A stretch of DNA of 64,000 nt from Mixophyes australis (lineage: Eukaryota > Chordata > Amphibia > Anura > Limnodynastidae). Position 1 is the stretch's first letter. Each line of letters begins with the position of its first letter. The DNA lies in assembly GCA_036250195.1 (NCBI GenBank), contig JAVHZZ010000008.1, positions 7,244,434 through 7,308,433 of the forward strand, read 5' to 3'. This document shows positions 43,300 through 53,870 of this stretch, piece after piece. A model generated the notes under the pieces. The model did no database searches. It was given only the letters and a program-made list of their open reading frames with translations, and was not told the DNA's origin. Made by a program: the position numbers and the translations under genes.

Positions 43300-43726
43300 T
43301 CTGTCACAAGCAAAGTAATTGGATGGCCTTACCTGCTGGTATTAGCACTGCTACGTAAGGAGGCGCGGAGTCTATCCACGCCCCAGGTTTTCACCAGGGA
43401 ACCCCGCAAGGAGTTATGGGCTTAGCTGCTGAGACGTGTCGGTCGCGGTTCTCCCAGGTAGCCACCAGCGAGGTCATGTGAACAGTCCGAGGTCAAATCC
43501 GTGCAGGCAACGAGGTACAGAAGGATGAGGCAGGAGGGTAGTCAGGAAGCCGAGAGTCAGAACCAGGATAAGGAACAGGAACCAGGGAGAATCCAAAGAA
43601 TCGTCAAACAGGCAAAGGTCAATCCAGAGGAGGCAGGCAGGAGATATATATATATATATAACAGGGGAGCCTAGAGACAGGTAAGGAGACTAGATACTCT
43701 GGCACCCTAGTGATGCCAGAGTCTAG

Positions 43727-43734
43727 TTTAAATA
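43727..43734 (-). promoter_or_regulatory. LTR TATA box
   Basis: TATTTAAA on the element strand. The predicted start lies about 30 bp downstream, at the sequence complementary to the PBS. Confidence 0.75.
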
Positions 43735-43818
43735 GAGGCGCCACCCCTGTCATTGGTGGAGTGGAACTCGGCGGTCAGCTGATCTGACCGCCGACAGGAA
43801 CTGCTGGCAAGCGTCTCC

Positions 43819-43906
43819 GTTGCCTAGCAACGAGACGCGATGTTCGGGCGCATGCGCCTGGGCTCCTGTGGCCGGAAGTGACGTCCCGTTGCCTAGCAAC
43901 GGGACG
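43819..43906 (-). promoter_or_regulatory. U3 enhancer cluster: two RFX X-boxes, NRF1, ETS-CRE
   Basis: GTTGCCTAGCAAC, the RFX X-box consensus, occurs twice (43819-43831, 43888-43900). The second is embedded in a palindrome with perfect 11-bp arms (43882-43906). Between them lie a perfect NRF1 site GCGCATGCGC (43848-43857) and an ETS-CRE composite CCGGAAGTGACGTC (43872-43885). All lie about 85-200 bp upstream of the predicted start. Binding is inferred from consensus. The same DNA in the 3' LTR (38868-38957) is pol coding sequence. Confidence 0.75.
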
Positions 43907-43967
43907 AGCGGGGATCGAGAAGACGTCCGTCCCGGCACCAGGTAAGAGTGCGGGACGGCGTCTGACA

Positions 43968-45040
43968 CACAATACCTGTAATTGCCAACTGCCCAGAGCC
44001 AGGAACTAGCACTGCTCTTGTAATCACCAACTGCCCAGAGCCAGAAACTAGCACTTTTCCTATAATCACCAACTGCCAGGAGTCGGGAACTAGCACTGTT
44101 CCTGTAATCACCAAACTGCCCAGAGCTAGAAACTAGCACAGTACCTGTAATCACCAACTGCCCAGAGCCAGGAACTAGCACAGTACCTGCAATAGCCAAC
44201 TGCCCAGAGCCAGGAACTAGCACAGTACCTGCAATAGCCAACTGCCCAGAGCCAGGAACTAGCACAGTACCTGCAATAGCCAACTGCCCAGAGCCAGGAA
44301 CTAGCACAGTACTTGTAATAGCCAACTGCCCAGAGCCAGGAACTAGCACAGTACCTGCAATAGCCAACTGCCCAGAGCCAGGAACTAGCACTGTTACTAT
44401 AATCACCAACTGCCGAGAATCAGGAACTAGCACAGTACCTGTAATCAACAACTGCCCAGAGCCAGGAACTAGCACAGTACCTCTAATCACCAACTGCCCA
44501 GAGCCAAAAAATAGACAGTACCTGTAATAGCCAACTGCCCAGAGCCAGGACCTAGCACTGCTCCTGTAATCACCAACTTCCCAGAGCCAGGAACTAGCAC
44601 TGTTCCTATAATCACCAACTGCAGAGAGTCAGAAAATAGCACTGTTCCTATAATCACCAACTGCCCAGAGCCAGGAAGTAGCACAGTAACTCTAATCACC
44701 AACTGCCCAGAGCCAGGAACTAGCACAGTACCTGTAATCACCAACTGCCCAGAGCCAAAAAATAGACAGTACCTGTAATAGCCAACTGCCCAGAGCCAGG
44801 ACCTAGCACTGCTCCTGTAATCACCAACTGCAGAGAGTCAGAAAATAGCACTGTTCCTATAATCACCAACTGCCCAGAGCCAGGAACTAGCACAGTACCT
44901 GCAATAGCCAACTGCCCAGAGCCAGGAACTAGCACTGTTCCTATAATCACCAACTGCAGAGAGTCAGAAAATAGCACTGTTCCTATAATCACCAACTGCC
45001 CAGAGCCAGGAACTACCAAAGTACCTATAATAGCCAACTG
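43968..45040. repeat. 42-bp minisatellite, right part (about 25 units)
   Basis: Continues the array at 37528-38352 beyond the LTR element. It is more variable, with GCAATAGCC, CTATAATCACC and GAGAGTCAGAAAATAGC variants. A six-unit higher-order block with AAAAAATAGACAGTACCTGT is repeated at 44505 and 44756. Confidence 0.95.
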
Positions 45041-47625
45041 TCAATCAAAGTGCAGTGCTGAATAATATGTTGGTAATTTCGTAATAATAATAACAATTAT
45101 GATTATTATTATTAATAATAATGTGTTTATAAGTATGTCCACCCCTCGGCAGCAGGTTGATATGTTAGGTAAAGCTTCTTAACTGACCAATGGCTCTGCA
45201 GAGCTACAAATGTAATGGTAATTATTGATTGTCTGTTTTCCGGGTCATTGACTGCAGACTAAATTCACTTTATAAGAAATGATTCAATTGCCACTTTGGT
45301 AATCAGCTAGAGCTGTGTTCTATAGAGGAGTATTCAGCTGATAGCAGTTAGCTGCTTGTTAGTGTCTATTGAAGACAGATAGGAAATGGTATTCACTTCT
45401 GAAAAATTCCCCAATGCGGGAAGACCTCCCACTCCACCCCCGCCCATCACTGCCCCTTCCGTAGCTGTCTCCTTGTCCACAACCGTTACTTGTGAATACC
45501 CACCCGTTTATCCAAGCTGATGGGCAGGGCAGAAGAAAGTGTGGCAGGGAGTTTGAATGTCCTGTTCTATAGACGGGTAGCATTGGCAGCACCTGACTGG
45601 GCATGGCAATCACATGCCACATACACTGCACACCCCTGCCCTAAGCATGTGTTAAATGTGGGTGTGAACGGGTTAACGCAGAACCGACTGGTCAGTCTAA
45701 CAATCACTAAAAATTTCCAAAATTATATCTTGCACCCACTATTAAACCCAAAGTCCTGCCACTGCTAACATTTAGTTCAAGAGCTCACTCACACTCTTAG
45801 GAAGCCTTCAGTTACTCCATGAGTTATTCCAAACTGTAGTCACAACATAAATTAATCAGATTTACTGTAAATCAAATAATTCCCTGCATAAATGTAATGT
45901 TATAAAATATCACAACCAAGGCTTATTGAATACAAATGGTGATAATAAATTGACATACAAAAATAAAAATATGACTATTTCCTAATTACTTTATAAAGAG
46001 TTTTCTCCCCCCCCCCCACTTTGTAAAAATCACTGAAAGAGGTGTGCTGGTATGCTAATCTGTTTACAACTGTTTCATTGTCCAAGAACAGTTCATGTAT
46101 TGGGTTCTTAAATACATACATAACTCCCTGCTGTAACATAGCAGAGATAATACATTACTTCCAGTGAAAGTGGTATAATATTCTGCACCTATACAAAGGA
46201 AACATGATTGCATTGATTTATTGGGAAGATATAACAGCACAGTGGCTCAGTGATTAGCACTAAATAGCTGATGATGAAAATATATTACCCCTATAGGTTC
46301 CTTATCATTGGTACATCTATAATTGACGTTATCTGGTTACTTTCAGGGATTACATATTTAGAAACACAAATTATGAGTATAAGTATTGCTTTGATCCATT
46401 ATGTTTCCCCTAAGAAATATATCCTGGACTTTGATTAGCAGATGGAATGTGTGACAATCTTTTAGGATTCTCAGATCTCTCAACTGTGTAATAAAAAGGG
46501 TTGATTGTTCTTCTGTGATAATAGGGTGATAATAGGGTATCTCTGAGTAAATAATCATGGTAAGGGACAGAAAGCAGCCTCCACTGTCTGTTTCCTTCAT
46601 CAAAATACATTAACCCCTTGTTCGCATGCACATAGGAACTTGATGGAAACAATTTTGCTATGTCAATTCAAATATTAGGATAGATCATGATAACGTCAAC
46701 AAATGATTTTCATAACTATTCTGATAAGTCTAGATAAGTCTATAAGTTTGACTCTTCTTAAGATGTCCGTCCTCTGGCGGATCTTTGCAACCTAGATTCC
46801 TCCAATGGGATCATCATTTTATTTGGACACACAAGTAGTTAACCAACTCCTGCCAGATTTGGACGTTTGACTCATGGATCACTTCCCGTTTCATTACCTG
46901 CCATCTTCTGATCGCATTTCCTGTCTTGCTCAATAATGATTTTACTGATTTTGATTTGTTCTGACTGTTTTGAGGCCACACGTTCTGTGATACTGGGTCC
47001 ATTGTCTGGTATTGGCTGCAATATCGCAGAGCGCCTGGTCAGCCTAATGCAGTTCGATACAATATTAATCTGTACGGACCCCACCAAGATCCTCTGTTGT
47101 CCTCATTCTACATCTGTTCATTGTAATGTGTCCTTTATAAGAGCTGAAACATAATGTACTATGTATACTCCCTGCACATTAACATTCTCAGAAGAGTTTT
47201 TGACAGTAGTCAGCCTGGAACGGGCTGGGTGGAGAGTTTGTAACTCAGGTAATGGAAATTAAAAGTATTATCCCAGCCCCTCCCTGTGCTTCTAAGGGTG
47301 TGTGCTTACACTAAACAAACACAACTTTGTTCAGGACTTTTGGGTCTCCAGAAAATATTTAGAATATTGACGTTCATTACAGGTATGTAAAACCTGCAGC
47401 CGTTTATCCTGTGTCTAACTACAAGTCCTTTACCAACCACTGGCTGGTCACTGAATAAACAACACAGTATCCAAACAAAAGAGGATATCCCTGGGTGCTG
47501 ATTTAAATAAATTAAAACAAAATAATCGTTATGGTAATACCATGAATCATATAACATACTACCACTCTATTGGTGGGGAGAAGAACTTATGCAGCTTCCT
47601 ATAAAGATTGTTGTGTGATCAATCT
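45041..47625. other. No gene recognised
   Basis: AT-rich with no supported gene. A tiny SINE remnant at 46239-46275 joins a tRNA-head piece GCACAGTGGCTCAGTGATTA directly to a (TGA)n tail. Poly-C lies near 46009. Confidence 0.35.
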
Positions 47626-47948
47626 TCATCATCATTTACATAGCGCCACTAATTCCGCAGAGCTGTACAGAGAACTCACTCACATCAGTCCCTGCCCCGT
47701 TGGGGCTTACAGTCTAAATTCTCTAACACGCACACACACAGACACACAGACTAGGGTTAATTTTTCAGTAGCCAATTAACCTACCAGTATGTTTTTTGAG
47801 TGTGGGAGGAAACAGGAGCACCCGGAGGAAACCCATGCAAACACAGGGAGAACATACAAACTTCCCGCAGATAAGGCCATGGTCGGGAATTGAACTCATG
47901 ACCCCAGTGCTGTAAGGCAGAAGTGCTAACCAGTACGTCACCGTATTG
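47626..47948 (-). mobile_element. Full-length V-SINE
   Basis: The complement of the full structure: (ATC)n, ATAGCGCCACTAATTCCGCA, the V-domain complement GGAGGAAACCCATGCAAACA, GGGAATTGAACTCATGACCC and head GTGCTAACCAGTACGTCACC. It abuts the foldback element to the right. Confidence 0.92.
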
Positions 47949-47963
47949 CAGAATAGATTGACT

Positions 47964-48684
47964 AAAAGGTGGAAGCTCAAACAAAACCTCTCCTCGACTA
48001 TTATATACCACCAACAAAATATCCTATTAAAACATTATATTAAGAACAATTATACATAACATAATATAACCATAAATCATATTATGGGTAATCCTCATAA
48101 TAATGGAGCAACAAGTAGTTGTTGAATTAAGAGCTCAAATATGAAAAGAGAAAACAGGTTTCTTATGGCAGTCTCTGATTGTAGAACTCGATGGTGGACA
48201 TTTGGATAAAATAATAAAGATTATCTATTACCGCAGTAATAAGTAGAATGTATAAAAACTTCTTTGACAACAATCTGATACAGATTAATTCTTTTTCTAT
48301 GCCACATAAAACTTCTTATCCCATAGACAAACGATAAAGAGACTTTTCTCTGAGGAAACCACAAGTGACTGTGGAGAAACGCGTCAGCTTTATGTTTATT
48401 TGGAGTTACAAGCCTCCCTGCGCTTATTATTTATTTTATCTAAATGTGCACCATCGAGTTCTACAATCAGAGACTGTCATAAGAGACCTGTTTTCTCTCT
48501 TTTCATATTTGAGCGCTTCATTCAACAACGGCTTGTTTCTCCATTATTTTGAGAATTACCCATAATATGGTTTATGGTTATATTATGTTATGTATACTTG
48601 TACTTAATAAAATGTTTTAATAGGATTTTTTGTTGGTGGTATATAATTGTCGAGGAGAGGTTTTGATTGCACTTCCCCCTTTTG
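47964..48684. mobile_element. Foldback element with arms of about 255 bp
   Basis: The left arm (47964-48218) is inverted at 48424-48684. AACCTCTCCTCGACTATTAT, TATACCACCAACAAAATATC and GTAGAACTCGATGGTG on the left appear complemented on the right with few changes. The spacer of about 205 bp contains GGAGAAACGCGTCAGC (48376-48391), the same core as at 8270 and 32165. There is no ORF. A MITE or foldback transposon of unknown superfamily. Confidence 0.8.
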
Positions 48685-48791
48685 GTTTATTTGGTCACTG
48701 ACTTGCTTGTCAATCGTGGCCATTGTGGACCATTGTGGATTCATTGCAGCTGCAGACATGAACAACAAATTGATATCAAGGAATTTGCTCA

Positions 48792-48834
<43 letters not shown>

Positions 48835-48835
48835 C

Positions 48836-48881
<46 letters not shown>
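48792..48881. repeat. (TA)n(TG)n(TA)n microsatellite
   Basis: Alternating AT, GT and AT tracts. The SINE at 48882 inserted at its edge, with more AT repeat on the other side. Confidence 0.9.
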
Positions 48882-48883
<2 letters not shown>

Positions 48884-49035
48884 TCATCATCATTTATTTA
48901 TATAGCGCCACTGATTCCGCAGCGCTGTACAGAGAACTCACTCACATCAGTCCCTGCCCCATTGGAGCTTACAATCGGGAATTGAACTTATGACCTCAGT
49001 GCTGTGAGGCAGAAGTGCTAACCACTTAGCCACCG

Positions 49036-49038
<3 letters not shown>
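48882..49038 (-). mobile_element. V-SINE lacking the V-domain
   Basis: The L2-like tail and GAACTCACTCACATCAGTCC region are followed, after GGAGCTTACAATC, directly by GGGAATTGAACTTATGACCT and the tRNA head. The V-domain and its neighbours (about 160 bp) are missing. The deletion is clean and both ends are intact. It is flanked by (AT)n on both sides. Confidence 0.85.

Positions 49039-49078
<40 letters not shown>
49039..49078. repeat. (AT)n microsatellite
   Basis: Pure AT repeat after the short SINE; probably once continuous with the tract before 48881. Confidence 0.9.
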
Positions 49079-49082
<4 letters not shown>

Positions 49083-50140
49083 TATTATTTTTTTTTGGGT
49101 GATTTTCAGTATTCATATTGACCATCATAAAGAAAAGCATTGGCCAAAGTTCAGGTCAATCGATCTGTTTGAACATGTCAGGACTTGCCAGCTCCTTTCT
49201 ATTTATAGAGTCCTTTTTTCCAAAGATTCTTATCTGAAATTGAAAAAAAATATGTGAAGTTAAACAATAAACAAGTATTGTACAGGACTAAGGATTGCTG
49301 GGCTGAATATTTTAATTGCTGGTAGTGAACGCCTGCTACATTGTATCATTTAAGGGAAAGGAAAAGTAACTTTGTATTTACACTTAAATTTAGGGTATGT
49401 CTGACAACAGCATATTCTGTGACTGAGATCAGATCATCTCCCTAGTATTCTAGATTTGCTCTTCTGTGAGCTTTGCAGACGGTCCCTTGGTATCATTGCA
49501 CAGCGCTTACACCAGCCCTGTCTGTCTTCAGAGATCACATGACTCTGTCATCCAACTGTGTCCTGGGTGAGGATGGGCTGGTGCAGGCTCATTTCTGGGA
49601 AGTGGGACATTAACCTCTTAAAATCCACAGTCTGACGTACTGCAAGGGAAAGATGTTTAGATACTAATACAATACAATCCCTTGAGACATGCCAGAACAT
49701 GTCCCCTCACAGAGAGGTATCCAATGCTATATAATTGTACTATCAACAGATAACAGTTCCAATTGCAAATATTTGGCTAATCCCAGACACGTTATTTGTT
49801 GTTATTTCATATTGCATGTTTATATTATACCTTTACAGAATGTTTATGCAACATGCCCTTGATCACAGATCAGAACTCAGGCTATTTGTTTAGGGATTTA
49901 GGCTATTTGTTTTATCTAGTCTACAAACTAAAGATCCTTGTCATTACAGCAGATTGTACAGTTTATTAGCCCTGGGTTTCCTAAACCCCTGTAGGCCAGA
50001 TTTTGAAGATTCACTTAATCATACAAGGTTAACCTGTCTAGCTGACTTCAAATGCCATTATACCAAGCGATCCTGCACAGAAAAATGCTCACAACATGAC
50101 CTTTTGGGGTAGAGAGTCTGTAAATTGCATGAATTCATAA
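49079..50140. other. No gene recognised
   Basis: No supported gene or repeat. Confidence 0.35.
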
Positions 50141-50145
50141 ATATA

Positions 50146-50193
<48 letters not shown>
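50141..50193. repeat. (AT)n microsatellite
   Basis: An AT tract with a single GT interruption, next to a V-SINE. Confidence 0.9.
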
Positions 50194-50194
<1 letters not shown>

Positions 50195-50195
<1 letters not shown>

Positions 50196-50548
50196 ATCAT
50201 CATTTATTTATATAGCACCACTGATTCCAAAGTGCTGTACAGAGAACTCATTCACATCAGTCCCTGTCCCATTGGAGCTTACAATCTAAATTCCCTAATA
50301 TAGACACACACTCACATACAGACACAGACAGACAGACAGGGAGAGTCTAGTGTCAATTTTGATAGCAGCCAATTAACCTACTAGTATGTTTTTGGAGCGT
50401 GGGAGGTAACTGGAGCACCTGGAGGAAACCCACGCAAGCACAGTGAGAACATACAAACTACACACAGATAAGGCTGTGGTCAGGAATCAAACTCATAACC
50501 CCAGTGCTGTGAGGCAGCAGTGCTAACCACTAGGCCAATGTGCTGCCC
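50195..50548 (-). mobile_element. Full-length V-SINE
   Basis: All parts are present in reverse: tail, (CAGA)n, V-domain complement, GGAATCAAACTCATAACCCC and head GTGCTAACCACTAGGCCAAT ending GTGCTGCCC. Confidence 0.92.
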
Positions 50549-51101
50549 AATATTAGAAAGTATATAGCGTTAATCATATTATGCAGAGAATTAGCGATTA
50601 TCCTTCATATAATGCCTAGGTTGTTTTTCGACCGCTGGATGTTATAATGCCCTTTTTGGCTACAGGTTGGTTCTAATTTATCCTAAAATATCACTTTTTG
50701 ACCCCATTTATCTTATATGAATGACAGTGATGGGACAATGCGATTCTCTATATAACATTGCGTTTCCTCTATTTGTTTGTAAGATTTTATTAAATTATTC
50801 AGAGTGCACCTAGAAACATACTTTCCCCTTATAAGTCCAGGGACGAGGTTGGTGGTCTATGACCTCTGACTGACAGAAAATTAAAATTATTTTGTGAGGA
50901 ATAAGTTGCTGTGCACCTACCTGCACAATGAGATTAGTCAAATGTGAATTTTTGACCACGTAAGTTCATTTAACCCCTTCGCTACTAAGAAGGACTCGCC
51001 CTTCAGATATACCCCATGACTGCGTAGGGCGAGTCCCAATTGTGTTCAGCGACGGTAGAATTACTCATTGTTAAATCAAAATTTCTTTCCTAAGTCCGCT
51101 G
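50549..51101. other. No gene recognised; short hairpin
   Basis: A perfect 11-bp inverted repeat GGACTCGCCCT (50992-51002) with AGGGCGAGTCC (51026-51036) lies next to TTTAACCCCTTCGC. It could be one end of a small MITE. Nothing else was seen. Confidence 0.4.
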
Positions 51102-51225
51102 CCTTCTCACCTCTTTGTCTGTTTTACCCAATTTGTTTATTAGTTTACTGTGTTTGTCCCCAATCGTAAAGAGCTACGGAACATGTTGTCGCTATATAAA
51201 TAAATGATGATGATGATGATGATGT
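51102..51225 (+). repeat. L2-type LINE 3' tail
   Basis: CCTTCTCACCTCTTTGTCTG, TTTACCCAATTTGTTTATTA and TCGCTATATAAATAAATGAT with (GAT)n; the complement of the tail at 63838. A V-SINE follows directly. Confidence 0.8.
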
Positions 51226-51596
51226 TGGGCAACACAGTGGCTAAGTGGTTAGCACTTCTGCCTCACAGCACTTGGGTCATGAGTTTGCTTTCCGACCATG
51301 GCCTTATCTGTGTGGAGTTTGTATGTTCTCCCCGTGTTTGCGTGGGTTTCCTCTGGGTGCTCCGGTTTCCTCTCACACTCCCAAAAACATACTAGTAGGT
51401 TAATAGGCTGCTATCAAAATTGACCGTAGTCTCTCTCTCTCTCTCTCTGTCTGTCTGTCTGTCGGTGTATGTGTATGTTAGGGATTTAGACTGTAAGCTC
51501 CAATGGGGCAGGGACTGATGTAAGTGAGTTCTCTGTACAGTGCTGCGGAATTAGTGGTGCTATATAAATAACTGATGATGATGATGATGATGATGT
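51226..51596 (+). mobile_element. Full-length V-SINE inserted at an L2 tail
   Basis: Head ACACAGTGGCTAAGTGGTTA, V-domain, (CT)n/(TCTG)n, and tail GGTGCTATATAAATAACTGA with (TGA)n. Both flanks carry (GAT)n ending ATGATGTTGG, which looks like a target-site duplication inside the L2 (GAT)n tail. Confidence 0.92.
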
Positions 51597-53833
51597 TGGT
51601 ACATGATGACATCACAGAGCGTCTGGTACATCCCCAGCACTAAAGGGATGGAGGGAGACCCTCTAGCTCCCTCATCCTGGCTCTGACAGGCATGGGGTAA
51701 ACTTAATTGAAATTGGGGAGCCCATCTTTCAAACCCTGTAGTAGACAATGTCCTCACCAGAGAATATACCCACTACACTACAGCAAATAAAAAAGAGTTA
51801 TGCACATGATTAGTTATATACAACATAAACAAAGAAGAGATGTGGTCCCATTTTTTCAGATCTTATGCTACACAATATAACCTGGTAATCCTTCTTGTAT
51901 AAACATTTGTCAAACTTTAAAGAGAAATGTGAATTTCCCCCTGTTTTACCACCTTTTGGAAAACACTGTGCATTCCAGTCTTTGGTTATAAACAAACCAA
52001 TTTTTACAATGCACAAAGTCTACTGAAAAACAAAAAACAAGGTATGAGTCCAAAAATTGGTACCACACCAAAGCATTTGCATCGCACTCGTGCGCTCTAG
52101 CACGATCATATATAACCATTCATGAAAGCAAGTGTCTGCTTGTTATAGTTTAGTCAAGTACAAATTTTGAACTTAAATGCAACCTTAAAAAAATGAGCCT
52201 TAGAGTGTTTCTGACGGTCTCCTGCGTTGCTATGTGCCGGGAACAACATAATGCAGAAGTGTTTATATTTGGTTGTTTTGTTTTGTGGGTGAATTTTCCC
52301 ATATGTTTTCCCCCCAAGCTGTGTTTTTTGTTCTGTTTTGTTCCTTAAGAACAAAAGGTGTGTCCAGCCGGCATGGAATCCCCCCATGTCACAGGAGTAT
52401 CACAAGTAGTAGCTGAGCCAAGGAAAACAGACAGACAGCACGCTGCATGCACCATATCACATGACCTAGGGACAGTTTGGACACTCACTGACTCTCCACA
52501 CTGACAGTAAGGCAGTGACACAGTGTATGACACTGAGATTCCATTGTCCCTTCAGCTGCTAGCAAAGAAGTACAAGTAGGTTCTGTACAATTACTTATAT
52601 TCTAGTTATATGAAGATAAACAGCCAGCGTTATGGCTGAAAATGGGGCATTGTTGTATTAGAGAGGATATTTGGTAACATTCTCAACAGTCTTGCTCCCC
52701 CCCCCCCCCCCAGCTAAAACTTGCCAGCCAGCCCCTGATTGTCATATATAAATGTGCAATGAACCATACCAACCAATCAGAAATAAGCTTTTATTATCTT
52801 ACTTCAGATAAGACTAATGAAACCAAATGTTTGATTGGTTACTGCACCCGTGCACCTTTGTGCTTTTGTAAAAAAAAAAAATACCCAGAATACACTACTG
52901 GTTTTCCAGTTTTGGGACCTGTTACCACATAACCTTTGGCACTCTAAGCCCCCATCCGCTAACTCGACTGGTACTGCATTTAATAAAATTGCCGTTAAGT
53001 AGCCGCGTTATTACCTGAGCCGCGGGCAGAAATCCACATTGAAATTCCTCCCTATATGTCACAATATTTTAAGAGGGATTACTTCCACCAGAAAAAAATC
53101 TATATTGTTTCAATGAAAGAAGATCACTAAGGTAATAAAAGGTCTATTTGTATTATTTGCACTTTTGCCCTGTTAATTATCATCAGATGAATTAACGGGG
53201 TAATTTACTATTAAAGTCATGTCGGATCCGATAGGAGGCTGTCACAGCGTTTACTTTTTCTTCTAAAGAGAACTCCGGGTTCTAGGGTCGTGCATTTGCA
53301 GAGGTCATTTACGTAAATTACCGCAGGGGAGAGCAGGAAGCTGTCAGAGGTAGATCCAAAGATCCCGCGCCCCATAGGATCGAATGTCTAACGCCAGCTT
53401 CAGATGTTGTAACCTTGATACATTTAACAAACCCCCTTGTGTATTACGGAGATTGCGGTATTGTGCGCTAACTTGCGTATCTCCGATACCGCCTGCTTAA
53501 GGCTTTTGTTAAATAGCTACTTTACTTAAGAATGCGTAAACCATGCGTACAAATCCATTTCCAGGGCTTGATAAATAAGTTTCATGATGAGGGATTTGAG
53601 TGCAGGACACGGACTGTCCTTTCAGAATAGAAAAGATGGGACAATTAGTGATGGAAAGTTGGGACCACAAGGACGTACGCTCAGCAGTCTGCAGCGTATA
53701 CATCTCAGTGGGGAGTGGAATGTTTGCTATGGGAACAGTCTGTGATGGTACACAGTGGATTTCCTATGTAAGAAACAAGGTTAAAAGTCAGAGTAATTTC
53801 TTGTAAAATGACACAAGCCTGGGATTCTCCCTG

Positions 53834-53834
<1 letters not shown>
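51597..53834. other. No gene recognised
   Basis: No supported gene. A poly-C run lies at about 52688-52702. Short frames have no recognised domains. Confidence 0.35.

Positions 53835-53867
<33 letters not shown>
53835..53867. repeat. (TA)n microsatellite
   Basis: Pure TA tract. Confidence 0.9.

Positions 53868-53870
<3 letters not shown>

Larger units (their letters stand above)
38353..43967 (-). mobile_element. Intact sushi-type chromodomain Ty3/gypsy LTR retrotransposon
   Basis: 5615 bp, minus orientation. LTRs of 666 bp are at both ends, starting TGTCA and ending TGACA, and are flanked by the 5-bp duplication CACAA (38348-38352, 43968-43972). The order in the element's sense is LTR, self-priming PBS, gag, -1 frameshift, pol (protease, RT, RNase H, integrase, chromodomain), polypurine tract, LTR. 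Both frames are open throughout. By eye the LTRs differ at 4 positions (0.6%), so the insertion is recent. It sits within a 42-bp minisatellite. No envelope frame is present, so this is a retrotransposon and not an infectious retrovirus. Confidence 0.95.
43302..43967 (-). repeat. 5' LTR (element sense)
   Basis: 666 bp. In element sense: U3 (43967 to about 43704), TATA box TATTTAAA (43734-43727), predicted RNA start near 43703, an (TA)n tract, then a long R/U5. It differs from the other LTR at four positions by eye: A/G near 43347, T/G near 43619, A/G near 43767 and C/T near 43812. Confidence 0.95.

Noticed and set aside
38353..43967. Endogenous retrovirus with an envelope gene
   Set aside because: No third frame exists after pol. 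The chromodomain, 5-bp duplication and self-priming PBS fit a Ty3/gypsy sushi-type retrotransposon.
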